From Bacteroidetes bacterium UBA1860 (lineage in GTDB: Bacteria > Bacteroidota > Rhodothermia > Balneolales > Balneolaceae), in NCBI GenBank assembly GCA_002338335.1, contig DDIC01000018.1, forward strand, positions 31,134-37,370: DNA of 6,237 bases, in the 5' to 3' direction. Below are positions 1 through 5,822 of the stretch, one piece after another (positions within the stretch are counted from its first letter, which is position 1; each line of letters starts with the position of its first letter). A model generated the notes under the pieces. The model was given only the letters and a program-made list of their open reading frames with translations. It did not search any database and had not been told where the DNA came from. The position numbers were made by a program, and so were the translations under genes.

Positions 1-972
1 TATATGCCTTGGACTGGGCTTCTATTTGGAGTTCCACTGCTTGGTTTTTACTTCTGGGCTAATAACCAGTTTATGGTACAGCGTGTCCTTAGTGCCAAAG
101 ATTTGAATCATGGACGTTGGGGAGCGTTAGCGGCTGGTCTGATGAAAATCCCGATAATCTTCATCATGATTGTGCCTGGGGTGATTGCAATTGTGTTGTT
201 CTCTGATCTAGATATTAGCTCTCTGAACTTTATGATTGAAAAAGAGGGAGCCATGGAGGTTTGTTCACAGCTTAGTGATTGCCCCAACATGACCTATCCT
301 GTCTTGATCTATAATCTTCTACCAACGGGGATTTTAGGATTAGTCATAGCGAGCTTGTTGGCTGCAATGTCATCGAGTATATCGGCTACAATGAATTCTG
401 CATCGACGCTCATTACCATGGATTTTGTCCAAAAGATCAAGCCAGACATGACAAGCAAGCAGCTTGTTCGTGTGGGGCAAATTGCGACATTTGTTTTGGT
501 GATGTTGGCTGCATTCTGGACACAGTATATTGACAAGATTTCTTCATCTGTGTGGGAGTATCTACAAATGGTGTTGTCATTTATTGCTCCTCCTGTGGTT
601 GCGGTGTTCATTTTGGGGCTTTTTTGGAAGCGAGCCAATGCCAATGGTGCATTTGCAGCCCTAATCACTGGATTAGCGCTAAGTATCTTTGTGATTGTCT
701 CCAAGGTGAATGGACTCATTCCATGGGTAAACGACTTGCATTTCCTGCACATGGGTCCGATGATTATGGTGACGTGTATGCTTGTCCAAGCGGTCGTTTC
801 ATTAGCAACTACTGCGCCGTCTGAGGAAGTGGTCCAAACTTTGACTTATAACAAGCAAATTTTTGCTGAGGAAACCGCTGAGTTGAGTGGGGTCGTTTGG
901 TATAAGAATTACCGAATCTTGTCAGTATTCTTGTTGATAACCACGGCGATTGTGGTTGCGATATTCTGGTAA
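1..972 (+). CDS. Sodium/solute symporter, SGLT-like (SSS family), 5'-truncated
   Basis: The C-terminal 323 residues of an inner-membrane Na+-coupled transporter of the SSS/SLC5 family; the reading frame is open to the window edge, so the true start lies upstream and the ATG at base 4 is internal. Visible signatures are PWTGLLFG followed by a helix ending NNQFMVQRVLSAKDL (the QR-AAK region of SGLTs), a loop with two cysteines before NMTYP (as in animal SGLTs), and a Ser-rich helix AAMSSSISATMNSASTLITMD near residues 120-140, which in this family contributes the Na2 sodium site. About eight or nine hydrophobic helices are visible, the last ending at the C-terminus (IVVAIFW). The sequence resembles SGLT sugar symporters more than proline or pantothenate carriers, but the substrate cannot be fixed from this fragment. 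It is separated from the next gene by 139 bases and is probably a separate transcription unit. Confidence 0.9.
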   Translation, partial: YMPWTGLLFGVPLLGFYFWANNQFMVQRVLSAKDLNHGRWGALAAGLMKIPIIFIMIVPGVIAIVLFSDLDISSLNFMIEKEGAMEVCSQLSDCPNMTYPVLIYNLLPTGILGLVIASLLAAMSSSISATMNSASTLITMDFVQKIKPDMTSKQLVRVGQIATFVLVMLAAFWTQYIDKISSSVWEYLQMVLSFIAPPVVAVFILGLFWKRANANGAFAALITGLALSIFVIVSKVNGLIPWVNDLHFLHMGPMIMVTCMLVQAVVSLATTAPSEEVVQTLTYNKQIFAEETAELSGVVWYKNYRILSVFLLITTAIVVAIFW

Positions 973-986
973 TTAGAATAAGGATC

Positions 987-1097
987 GGGAGTACCTAAAA
1001 TACTGTTTTGAGGACAAGAGATTTCCTCCAGGATCTAATAATAGTATTCATGAAGATCCCGCTGAAACCGGTATTTTATAGGTAATACAAAACTCCC
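987..1097 (+). other. Nested inverted repeats, possible structured RNA leader
   Basis: Most of the gap between the symporter and the DUF411 gene can fold into one branched structure. Bases 992-1003 pair with 1071-1084 (12 bp, with a 2-base bulge at 1077-1078), extended outward by GGGAG 987-991 with CTCCC 1093-1097 across an 8-base one-sided loop. Inside lie two small hairpins: GAGGA 1010-1014 with TCCTC 1024-1028, and GGATCT 1031-1036 with AGATCC 1054-1059. The 3' arm can instead form its own hairpin, GTATT 1071-1075 with AATAC 1084-1088, which excludes the long stem. This is read directly from the bases. That it is a transcribed leader, a regulatory switch or the symporter's 3' end is inference. 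It matches no riboswitch class I recognise, and no U-tract follows. Confidence 0.4.
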
Positions 1098-1111
1098 AAC
1101 CACCCCACGCC

Positions 1112-1573
1112 ATGTCAAAAAAAGCGATTGGTTTTTTACTAGCTACCTTCACTTTGGTTGCAGTCATTATTTACAGCGTCCAAAATCCTCCCACCGCAGA
1201 CGCTCAGATTGTGAATTATAAATCTGAATCCTGTGGCTGTTGTAAGATGTGGCAAGACCATCTTATAGACAATGCATACACAGTGGAGGGGGTGAATGTG
1301 GATCGTATGGATCTAAAAAAAGATGAGCTGGGCGTGCCACAAAATCTACGATCGTGCCACACAGCTGTTGTGGAAGGGTATATTGTAGAAGGTCATGTGC
1401 CCGCCAAAGAAATTCAAAGATTATTGCTTGAGAAGCCAGATGCCAAAGGCTTAGCCGTGCCAGGGATGCCAATCAATTCTCCCGGAATGGAAGTTGAAGG
1501 TGCACCCAATGATCCCTACGATGTGATTGTATTCTACGAGGATGGTCGCCAAGAGGTCTATGCCTCCTATTAG
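1112..1573 (+). CDS. Exported DUF411 metal-binding protein (CopG-like)
   Basis: A 153-aa protein with an N-terminal hydrophobic segment (about residues 5-22) and a possible signal peptidase site after ADA at 29-31, so it is likely periplasmic or membrane-tethered. The rest is the DUF411 domain, which has a thioredoxin-like fold. Hallmarks are SCGCCKMW (Cys41, Cys43, Cys44), GVPQNLRSCHTAVVEGY (Cys82-His83), EGHVPA with His95, and LAVPGMPINSPGME with Met119 and Met126. In this family (CopG of copper-resistance loci) such Cys/His/Met residues bind copper. The precise activity is not settled, and no other copper gene lies in the window. The start is the only ATG before the signal sequence; the leader CCACCCCACGCC has no Shine-Dalgarno. 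It is followed 80 bases later by the CBS gene in the same direction. Confidence 0.87.
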   Translation: MSKKAIGFLLATFTLVAVIIYSVQNPPTADAQIVNYKSESCGCCKMWQDHLIDNAYTVEGVNVDRMDLKKDELGVPQNLRSCHTAVVEGYIVEGHVPAKEIQRLLLEKPDAKGLAVPGMPINSPGMEVEGAPNDPYDVIVFYEDGRQEVYASY

Positions 1574-1595
1574 ATAAACTAAGAGGATAATTTCA

Positions 1596-1622
1596 ATGAT
1601 TACTTGGCTTTAGAGTAATCAT
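1596..1622. repeat. Perfect 9-bp inverted repeat upstream of CBS gene
   Basis: ATGATTACT at 1596-1604 and AGTAATCAT at 1614-1622 are exact reverse complements around a 9-base spacer. It sits 22 bases after the DUF411 stop and 31 bases before the CBS start. As RNA it would be a 9-bp hairpin, but no T-run follows on either strand, so a classical intrinsic terminator is unlikely. As DNA it is the right size for a dimeric repressor site. Which of the two applies cannot be told from the sequence. Confidence 0.5.
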
Positions 1623-1653
1623 AAACCAGTTTAAATACGATAAACAGTTGAAT

Positions 1654-2664
1654 ATGAGTCAGCCATCTTTGCCTCTTCTAAACACGATTGGAAACACCCC
1701 AATGGTTCCTCTCCAGAAAATAATGGCTGATCATCCCGGCATTGAGCTTTATGCCAAACTCGAGTTCATGAACCCGGGATTAAGCATCAAGGACCGTATC
1801 GTTCGCCACATCCTCAATAAAGCGGAGCAAAGTGGTGACCTTCAGCCTGGAGGAACAATTGTGGAGAACACCTCTGGGAATACAGGTGCTGCCACGGCTA
1901 TGATAGGTGCACTCAAAGGGTATAAGGTGATCCTCACCATGCCGGACAAAGTCTCCACAGAGAAGCAAAACTCCCTCAAAGCCTATGGGGCTGAAGTGCG
2001 AGTATTTCCAACAACAGCAGAACCAGGGACCCCCAATCACTACGTTCAAGCTGCGCTCGATCTAGCCAATGAGCTCGGTGCTTTTCGGATTAATCAGTAC
2101 GATAACCCCATCAATCCAGAGGCTCATTACCTCACGACAGGCCCTGAAATTTGGGATCAAATGGAGCACGATGTCGACGTATTTGTTGCAAGTGGTTCCA
2201 CTGGGGGGACAATTACCGGGACGGGCCGCTTTCTCAAAGAGCAAAATCCCTCTATCCAGATTGTCATGCCAGATCCCATTGGCTCGATTTATTATCACTA
2301 CTGGAAGACAGGGCAGGAGGATCCCTCAAAAATTGGAACATATGAAGTGGAAGGAGTAGGGGAGGATCATCTTGCAAAAGCGATTGACTTTTCGGTGATT
2401 GACGATGTGATTCCTTTTAATGATGAGCAAGCTTTTCGCATGGGGCGTCGTTTGGCTCAAGAAGAGGGTATTTTGGGAGGAGGAACAGGGGGTGCCAATG
2501 TCTGGGGAGCACTTCAATTCGCATCAAAACATCTCCCTGAGTACCAAAAGCATCATCCTGGCAAACCCTTACGCATCGCAACCGTCATTCCAGATAGTGG
2601 GGCAAAATATCTTTCGAAGATGTATAATGATGAATGGATGGCCAAACAGGGTTATAAAGTATAG
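1654..2664 (+). CDS. Cystathionine beta-synthase, catalytic core only
   Basis: A cytosolic PLP enzyme of fold type II (336 aa) that joins homocysteine and serine to cystathionine, the first step of transsulfuration; some members also act as cysteine synthases. Signatures: NTIGNTPMV at the N-terminus, the PLP lysine in NPGLSIKDR (Lys46), the substrate loop ENTSGNTG (71-78), the phosphate cup SGSTGGTITG (180-189), and the CBS-type ending PDSGAKYLSKMYNDEWM. The stretches DKVSTEKQNSLKAYGAEV, NPEAHYLTTGPEIW and EGVGEDHLAKAIDFSVIDD favour CBS over CysK. There is no C-terminal pair of CBS domains, so no allosteric module of that kind. The usual GGSSG loop near the PLP ring reads GGGTGG (275-280). 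An in-frame TTG lies two codons upstream, but the ATG at 1654 gives the normal N-terminus. A CGL-family gene follows after 31 bases, supporting CBS. Confidence 0.88.
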   Translation: MSQPSLPLLNTIGNTPMVPLQKIMADHPGIELYAKLEFMNPGLSIKDRIVRHILNKAEQSGDLQPGGTIVENTSGNTGAATAMIGALKGYKVILTMPDKVSTEKQNSLKAYGAEVRVFPTTAEPGTPNHYVQAALDLANELGAFRINQYDNPINPEAHYLTTGPEIWDQMEHDVDVFVASGSTGGTITGTGRFLKEQNPSIQIVMPDPIGSIYYHYWKTGQEDPSKIGTYEVEGVGEDHLAKAIDFSVIDDVIPFNDEQAFRMGRRLAQEEGILGGGTGGANVWGALQFASKHLPEYQKHHPGKPLRIATVIPDSGAKYLSKMYNDEWMAKQGYKV

Positions 2665-2695
2665 GTCCAATTAAGACAACAACAGCCTTTCAACC

Positions 2696-3838
2696 ATGAC
2701 AAAGTTCAATACCAAAGCCGTTCACAGCGGTCAGGAACCAGAAAAAGAGTTTGGATCCGTTATCCCCCCGATTTATCAAACAACGACCTATGCCCAGGAG
2801 CATCCAGCTCAAACCAAGGGGTATGACTACACAAGAGCAGGAAATCCTAATTTCACCAATCTTGAGCAAGCAATTGCAGCACTTGAGGGAGGAACCTACG
2901 CGACCGTCTTTTCCAGTGGTCTAGCCACAGTGACCGCTCTGTTGAATATTCTTAAACCTGGGGACAATGTTCTAGGTATTAATGACATGTACGGCGGGAC
3001 ATACCGGCTCATGACCAAGGTATTTGAAAAGATGGGCATTGGCTTCAAAACGATGCCTTTTGAGGACCTTGAAGCAGTCAAAAAGGAGCTAACAACGGGG
3101 TCCTACACCTTGCTCTCTTTCGAAACCCCGACCAACCCTTTGCTACGAATCACCGACATCGAGGAAGCGTGTTCAGCAGCCAAGAAGCATAATGTGATTT
3201 CTTTTGTTGATAATACGTTTGCCTCACCGGCACTACAACAGCCTCTCACATTGGGCGCAGATATTGTCTGGCATAGCACGACAAAATACATTGGAGGCCA
3301 TTCCGATGTAGTAGGAGGGGCCATTGTCACGAATCATGCGCAATACAAAGAAGCGTTTGATTTTGCACGGCTATCCATGGGCTTGAATCCCTCTCCATTT
3401 GAAACATGGCTCACCCACCGAGGCCTCAAAACCTTGGGTGTGCGAATGGATCGTCATTGCACTAACGCCAAATCGATTGCTCATATGCTTGAACAGCACC
3501 CCAAAGTAGCCAAGGTGTACTACCCAGGCCTGGCTAGTCATTCAGGAAATGTGACGGCAGCCAAGCAGATGTCCGATTTTGGGGGCATGGTCTCCTTTGA
3601 GCTAAAAGCCTCTGTAGAAGAGACTGCGGCGAAGATTTCCCGGTTCAAATTTTTCACTTTGGCGGAAAGCCTTGGTGGTATTGAGAGTCTGGTCAATCAT
3701 CCAGCTACGATGACCCATGCATCTATTCCAGCCGACATTCGTCATAAAGCAGGCCTCGCCGACGGACTAGTAAGACTAAGTGTGGGAATCGAAGATGTGG
3801 AGGATTTGATGGACGACTTACACACTATCTTAGACTAA
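2696..3838 (+). CDS. Cystathionine gamma-lyase / gamma-synthase family enzyme
   Basis: A 380-aa PLP enzyme of the Cys/Met metabolism family (fold type I, cytosolic, normally a tetramer), of typical length. Motifs: YDYTRAGNPNFTNLE (44-57, the family's Y-S/T-R-x-GNP phosphate-contact region), VFSSGLATV, INDMYGGTYRL (95-105), VDNTFASP with the PLP-ring Asp172, the Schiff-base lysine in HSTTKYIGGHSD (Lys197), LGGIESLVNHPATMTH and the carboxylate-binding Arg in RLSVGIED (Arg360). CGL (cystathionine to cysteine), CGS and methionine gamma-lyase are hard to separate by eye. The CBS gene directly upstream makes cystathionine gamma-lyase the best call: together they convert homocysteine to cysteine and may release H2S. 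The PLP-loop has Asn where most members have Thr-Arg after GNP. The leader lacks a Shine-Dalgarno; a channel gene starts 11 bases after the stop. Confidence 0.88.
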   Translation: MTKFNTKAVHSGQEPEKEFGSVIPPIYQTTTYAQEHPAQTKGYDYTRAGNPNFTNLEQAIAALEGGTYATVFSSGLATVTALLNILKPGDNVLGINDMYGGTYRLMTKVFEKMGIGFKTMPFEDLEAVKKELTTGSYTLLSFETPTNPLLRITDIEEACSAAKKHNVISFVDNTFASPALQQPLTLGADIVWHSTTKYIGGHSDVVGGAIVTNHAQYKEAFDFARLSMGLNPSPFETWLTHRGLKTLGVRMDRHCTNAKSIAHMLEQHPKVAKVYYPGLASHSGNVTAAKQMSDFGGMVSFELKASVEETAAKISRFKFFTLAESLGGIESLVNHPATMTHASIPADIRHKAGLADGLVRLSVGIEDVEDLMDDLHTILD

Positions 3839-3849
3839 TTATACACCCA

Positions 3850-4524
3850 ATGATACATCGTCTACAAAAAGCACTCTCAGAATTCACTGGCACTTTTGCA
3901 CTAGTTTTTTTTGGTACAGGCGCAGTTGTCGTCAATACAGCATACACGGCCGCAGGTCTTCAGCCTATTGGTCATCTTGGAATATCCTTAACATTTGGGT
4001 CCATCGTTGCGTTAATGGTCTACATGTTTGGCCCTATATCTGGTGCACACATCAATCCAGCTGTCACCCTATCATTTTGGCTAAAAAAGGAGATCTCTGC
4101 TCTAGACTCATTGTTTTATGTAATAGCACAGTTTCTCGGGGCGTTTGCGGCTTCTCTATCGATTCACATTCTATTTCCGGAGGATCGAAATCTCGGAATG
4201 ACATCTCTATCTGTCGCGGAATGGAAAGGATTTGCGCTGGAAGTGTTTCTGACGTTTATGCTCATGATCACGATATTCAGGATTCTAGCCGTTGAATCGA
4301 ATCGTTTGCTAACTGGAGTAGTGATTGGTGGAATTATCTTCATAGAAGCTCTAGTTGCTGGACCAATTACAGGTGCATCCATGAATCCAGCACGTTCGTT
4401 TGGTCCTGCAGCAGTATTAGGTGACTACACGCATTTTTGGATTTATGTTACGGCTCCATTACTAGGCGCTGTCATTGCAACGTTTTTTGATCGACTTTAT
4501 AATTTGATTACAAACGAAGAGTAG
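3850..4524 (+). CDS. MIP-family channel (aquaporin/aquaglyceroporin)
   Basis: A 224-aa inner-membrane channel with six predicted helices and both half-helix motifs: GAHINPAVT (Asn69-Pro70-Ala71) and GASMNPARS (Asn179-Pro180-Ala181-Arg182). The first helix has the usual EFTGTFALVFFGTG. Counting back from the NPA motifs by alignment with E. coli AqpZ places the aromatic/arginine filter at Phe49, Ala167, Ala176 and Arg182. AqpZ has His and Thr at the second and third positions, so the pore is probably wider than in a strict water channel and may pass small neutral solutes. The start is 11 bases after the CGL-family stop, so it is likely co-transcribed, and arsC follows 86 bases later. Bacterial MIP proteins beside arsC (AqpS type) carry out arsenous acid; that role here is inference. 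No Shine-Dalgarno is present. Confidence 0.9.
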   Translation: MIHRLQKALSEFTGTFALVFFGTGAVVVNTAYTAAGLQPIGHLGISLTFGSIVALMVYMFGPISGAHINPAVTLSFWLKKEISALDSLFYVIAQFLGAFAASLSIHILFPEDRNLGMTSLSVAEWKGFALEVFLTFMLMITIFRILAVESNRLLTGVVIGGIIFIEALVAGPITGASMNPARSFGPAAVLGDYTHFWIYVTAPLLGAVIATFFDRLYNLITNEE

Positions 4525-4610
4525 TTTACGTAATCGCAACGTGAAAACACGCAACCGAGGTTTTTGAACAGCTTCGCCAAACTAATTCAAGAAATAGCAC
4601 CAACGTAAGA
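4525..4610 (+). other. Gap before arsC with open frame but no start
   Basis: This 86-base gap holds an 8-bp palindrome TTACGTAA (4526-4533), a small hairpin CGTG-AAAA-CACG near 4540-4551, and no evident promoter or Shine-Dalgarno. From the stop TGA at 4542-4544 the arsC frame is open for 22 codons and begins KHATEVFEQL, but there is no usual start codon in it, so arsC is taken to begin at 4611. The residue pattern is vaguely like the start of ArsR-type regulators, which is weak evidence for a gene remnant. Confidence 0.3.
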
Positions 4611-5012
4611 ATGCTAAAAATCGCCTTTGTTTGCATCGAAAATTCCAACAGAAGCCAAATGGCCCAAGCCTTTGCGAACATGAGTGGTTTCGCTGTAGAG
4701 GCGTATAGTGCAGGATCCGCGCCATCGGGGAAAATTAACCCGAGAGCTATCCAAGCAATGGCTGAGCTTGACTATGATTTGTCAACGCACGACAGCACGT
4801 CGGTCGATGAGTTACCCACGGATGAGCCACTTAATGCTGTGGTTAGCATGGGCTGTGGGGATAAATGTCCATGGGTGCCTGCGAAACAACGCATTGACTG
4901 GGATATCCCTGATCCTCGCGAGATGGGTCCAGATGAATTTAGAGTGGTTCGAGACACGATTCGGGAAAAGGTCACTGCATTGCTGCGTGAACTATCCAAC
5001 GTAAGCGCATGA
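4611..5012 (+). CDS. arsC: Arsenate reductase, LMW protein-tyrosine-phosphatase type
   Basis: A 133-aa cytosolic protein of the low-molecular-weight phosphatase fold that reduces arsenate to arsenite using a chain of cysteines. The P-loop near the N-terminus is VCIENSNRSQMAQAF: Cys8 nucleophile, Asn11, Arg14 (CX5R), with the Asn typical of arsenate reductases. The second half has VVSMGCGDKCPWVP, giving Cys82 and Cys86, and DWDIPDP, where Asp101 is the likely acid residue before Pro. The MGCGDxCP form is the variant seen in many Bacteroidota and actinobacterial ArsC proteins; S. aureus ArsC has its resolving cysteines at 82 and 89. A pure tyrosine phosphatase role cannot be excluded, but the two extra cysteines argue for redox chemistry. 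It follows the MIP channel, and no arsR, arsB or acr3 is in the window. ATG at 4611 is the only usable start and gives a normal N-terminus. Confidence 0.85.
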   Translation: MLKIAFVCIENSNRSQMAQAFANMSGFAVEAYSAGSAPSGKINPRAIQAMAELDYDLSTHDSTSVDELPTDEPLNAVVSMGCGDKCPWVPAKQRIDWDIPDPREMGPDEFRVVRDTIREKVTALLRELSNVSA

Positions 5013-5113
5013 TCCGCCTACTTGAGGAAGAACTCGAACAGGTGTCAGCTAGAAGGCTCAAGATCTTGAGATCCCAACGAGTAATGCTGCTCAGCAAAAC
5101 CGAAGACGAGTAA
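5009..5113 (+). CDS. Tiny ORF (34 aa) overlapping arsC stop; possibly broken
   Basis: The ATG at 5009 shares bases with the arsC stop TGA (ATGA overlap, typical of translational coupling). It encodes 34 residues, starting MIRLLEEELEQVSARRLKIL and ending KTEDE before TAA at 5111-5113. The composition (Leu, Glu, Arg, Lys) is that of a single charged amphipathic helix. After the TAA the same frame stays open for 21 more codons with similar character (ERAEIEEFILEL and on) to TAA at 5177-5179. This could be a real 34-aa peptide, a 55-codon gene broken by one nonsense change, or chance. I recognise no family. The extended frame would end inside the 3' end of the convergent lipoprotein gene. Confidence 0.35.
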   Translation: MIRLLEEELEQVSARRLKILRSQRVMLLSKTEDE

Positions 5114-5145
5114 GAACGAGCAGAGATCGAAGAGTTTATACTGGA

Positions 5146-5164
5146 ATTAACCCAAAGGATTAAT
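5146..5164. terminator. Weak hairpin at the convergent junction
   Basis: ATTAACC (5146-5152) pairs with GGATTAAT (5157-5164) around the loop CAAA, with one bulged A. It lies where the arsC unit and the - strand lipoprotein gene meet, overlapping the latter's stop codon. There is no T-run on either side, so it is at best a weak bidirectional end point; position is the main argument. Confidence 0.2.
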
Positions 5165-5489
5165 CGGTCCGAAACATAAATTGATCCCCTAGTAGGTGCA
5201 CTTCATATTTCGTACCTGCAATCACCCGATAAATTCGATACGAGTCCATTAACGAATCAGACAGCACTTCAAGGGTGCTATCTGGATAGGCAAGTTCATC
5301 AGCGCCATTGAGTAACGCCAACCGACTAACAAGGCGGCCATCTTTAGCGGGTACGGCATGCTCTACGAGGGTAAACTCGTCTCCTGTCGATCGACTAATG
5401 GCTACATCACCCACCTTGATTGAACAGCCCGTAGTTGAAAAAAACAGTAGAAGTAGAAGAAGAATGACCCTTTGATGCCCAATAATCAT
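5160..5489 (-). CDS. Small lipoprotein of unknown function
   Basis: A 109-aa predicted lipoprotein read right to left. The N-terminus has a basic residue, then a run of six leucines and FF, then STTGC, a lipobox-like site with Cys22 as the lipidated residue; Thr rather than Leu at -3 is a relaxed form. The mature part (about 88 residues) looks like a small beta-rich domain: VGDVAISRSTGDEFTLVEHAVP, then a polar stretch, then YRIYRVIAGTKYEVHLLGDQFMF at the C-terminus. I do not recognise the family. A longer frame starts at 5534, but its extra 15 residues lie within the preceding 36-aa gene, and the 5489 start puts the signal peptide at the N-terminus. It is the last of three closely packed - strand genes, 10 bases after the stop of its neighbour, and converges on arsC. 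Confidence 0.7.
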   Translation of the reverse strand: MIIGHQRVILLLLLLFFSTTGCSIKVGDVAISRSTGDEFTLVEHAVPAKDGRLVSRLALLNGADELAYPDSTLEVLSDSLMDSYRIYRVIAGTKYEVHLLGDQFMFRTD

Positions 5490-5499
5490 GGAAAAAGGA

Positions 5500-5610
5500 T
5501 TAATCGCGCTCGTCCTGCATCTTTTTGAACTCATAAATCGAGAACCCGACTCCCGCTACAAGCATCCCAAAGGCAAAAATGCCGATAATAAAGATATCTG
5601 AATCAAACAT
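5500..5610 (-). CDS. 36-aa single-helix membrane protein
   Basis: A short gene encoding 36 residues: a brief acidic start (MFDSD), one hydrophobic helix IFIIGIFAFGMLVAGVGFSI (about 6-25) and a charged tail EFKKMQDERD. This layout (hydrophobic helix, then a mixed-charge tail) is typical of genuine small inner-membrane proteins and rare in random frames. Four bases separate it from the stop of the 60-aa gene upstream, and ten from the lipoprotein start, so the three are very probably one transcript. Function is unknown; such proteins often act as accessory subunits or modulators of larger membrane proteins, but no partner is evident here. The leader AATAACCCC has no Shine-Dalgarno. Confidence 0.65.
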   Translation of the reverse strand: MFDSDIFIIGIFAFGMLVAGVGFSIYEFKKMQDERD

Positions 5611-5614
5611 GGGG

Positions 5615-5797
5615 TTATTTCTTGTTGTAAATCAACAATTTGATGTAGATTCCAAAAGCCAGAATAGATGGCACCCATATTCCTATAAACATGCCTGCAT
5701 CCTTCATCCCCGAGAACCAGTAATAGATACTAATGCCCATACTAAATAGGGACGCTAAAAGAATAAAAATATCAGACGGCTTAAAAATCTCTCTCAT
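5615..5797 (-). CDS. 60-aa two-helix membrane protein of unknown function
   Basis: The first gene of the - strand unit. It encodes 60 residues with a basic amphipathic start (MREIFKPSD), a first helix IFILLASLFSMGISIYYWF (about 10-28), a short charged turn (GMKDAG), and a second helix MFIGIWVPSILAFGIYIKLLIY (about 36-57) with a basic end YNKK. The positive ends suggest both termini face the cytoplasm. The Trp-Val-Pro in the second helix looks conserved in character, but I cannot name the family. The start lies 18-26 bases after a Bacteroidota-type promoter candidate, and the next gene begins four bases after the stop. No Shine-Dalgarno is present. Confidence 0.65.
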   Translation of the reverse strand: MREIFKPSDIFILLASLFSMGISIYYWFSGMKDAGMFIGIWVPSILAFGIYIKLLIYNKK

Positions 5798-5822
5798 GAT
5801 GACTCGTTAATTAAGTTTATAA

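Noticed and set aside
309..752. 147-aa open frame on the - strand
   Set aside because: It is wholly antisense to the well-supported symporter gene and shows no domain or signal features.
1010..1059. Intrinsic terminator for the symporter gene
   Set aside because: The hairpins at 1010-1028 and 1031-1059 are short and neither is followed by a T-run.
1648..1653. TTG start for the CBS gene two codons upstream of the ATG
   Set aside because: The ATG at 1654 gives the normal N-terminus, and nothing favours the rarer TTG.
2062..2359. Several overlapping open frames on both strands inside the CBS gene
   Set aside because: They are shadows of the CBS reading frame with no recognisable motifs.
5490..5534. 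Longer start for the lipoprotein at 5534
   Set aside because: It would place 15 polar residues ahead of the signal peptide and overlap the 36-aa gene in another frame.
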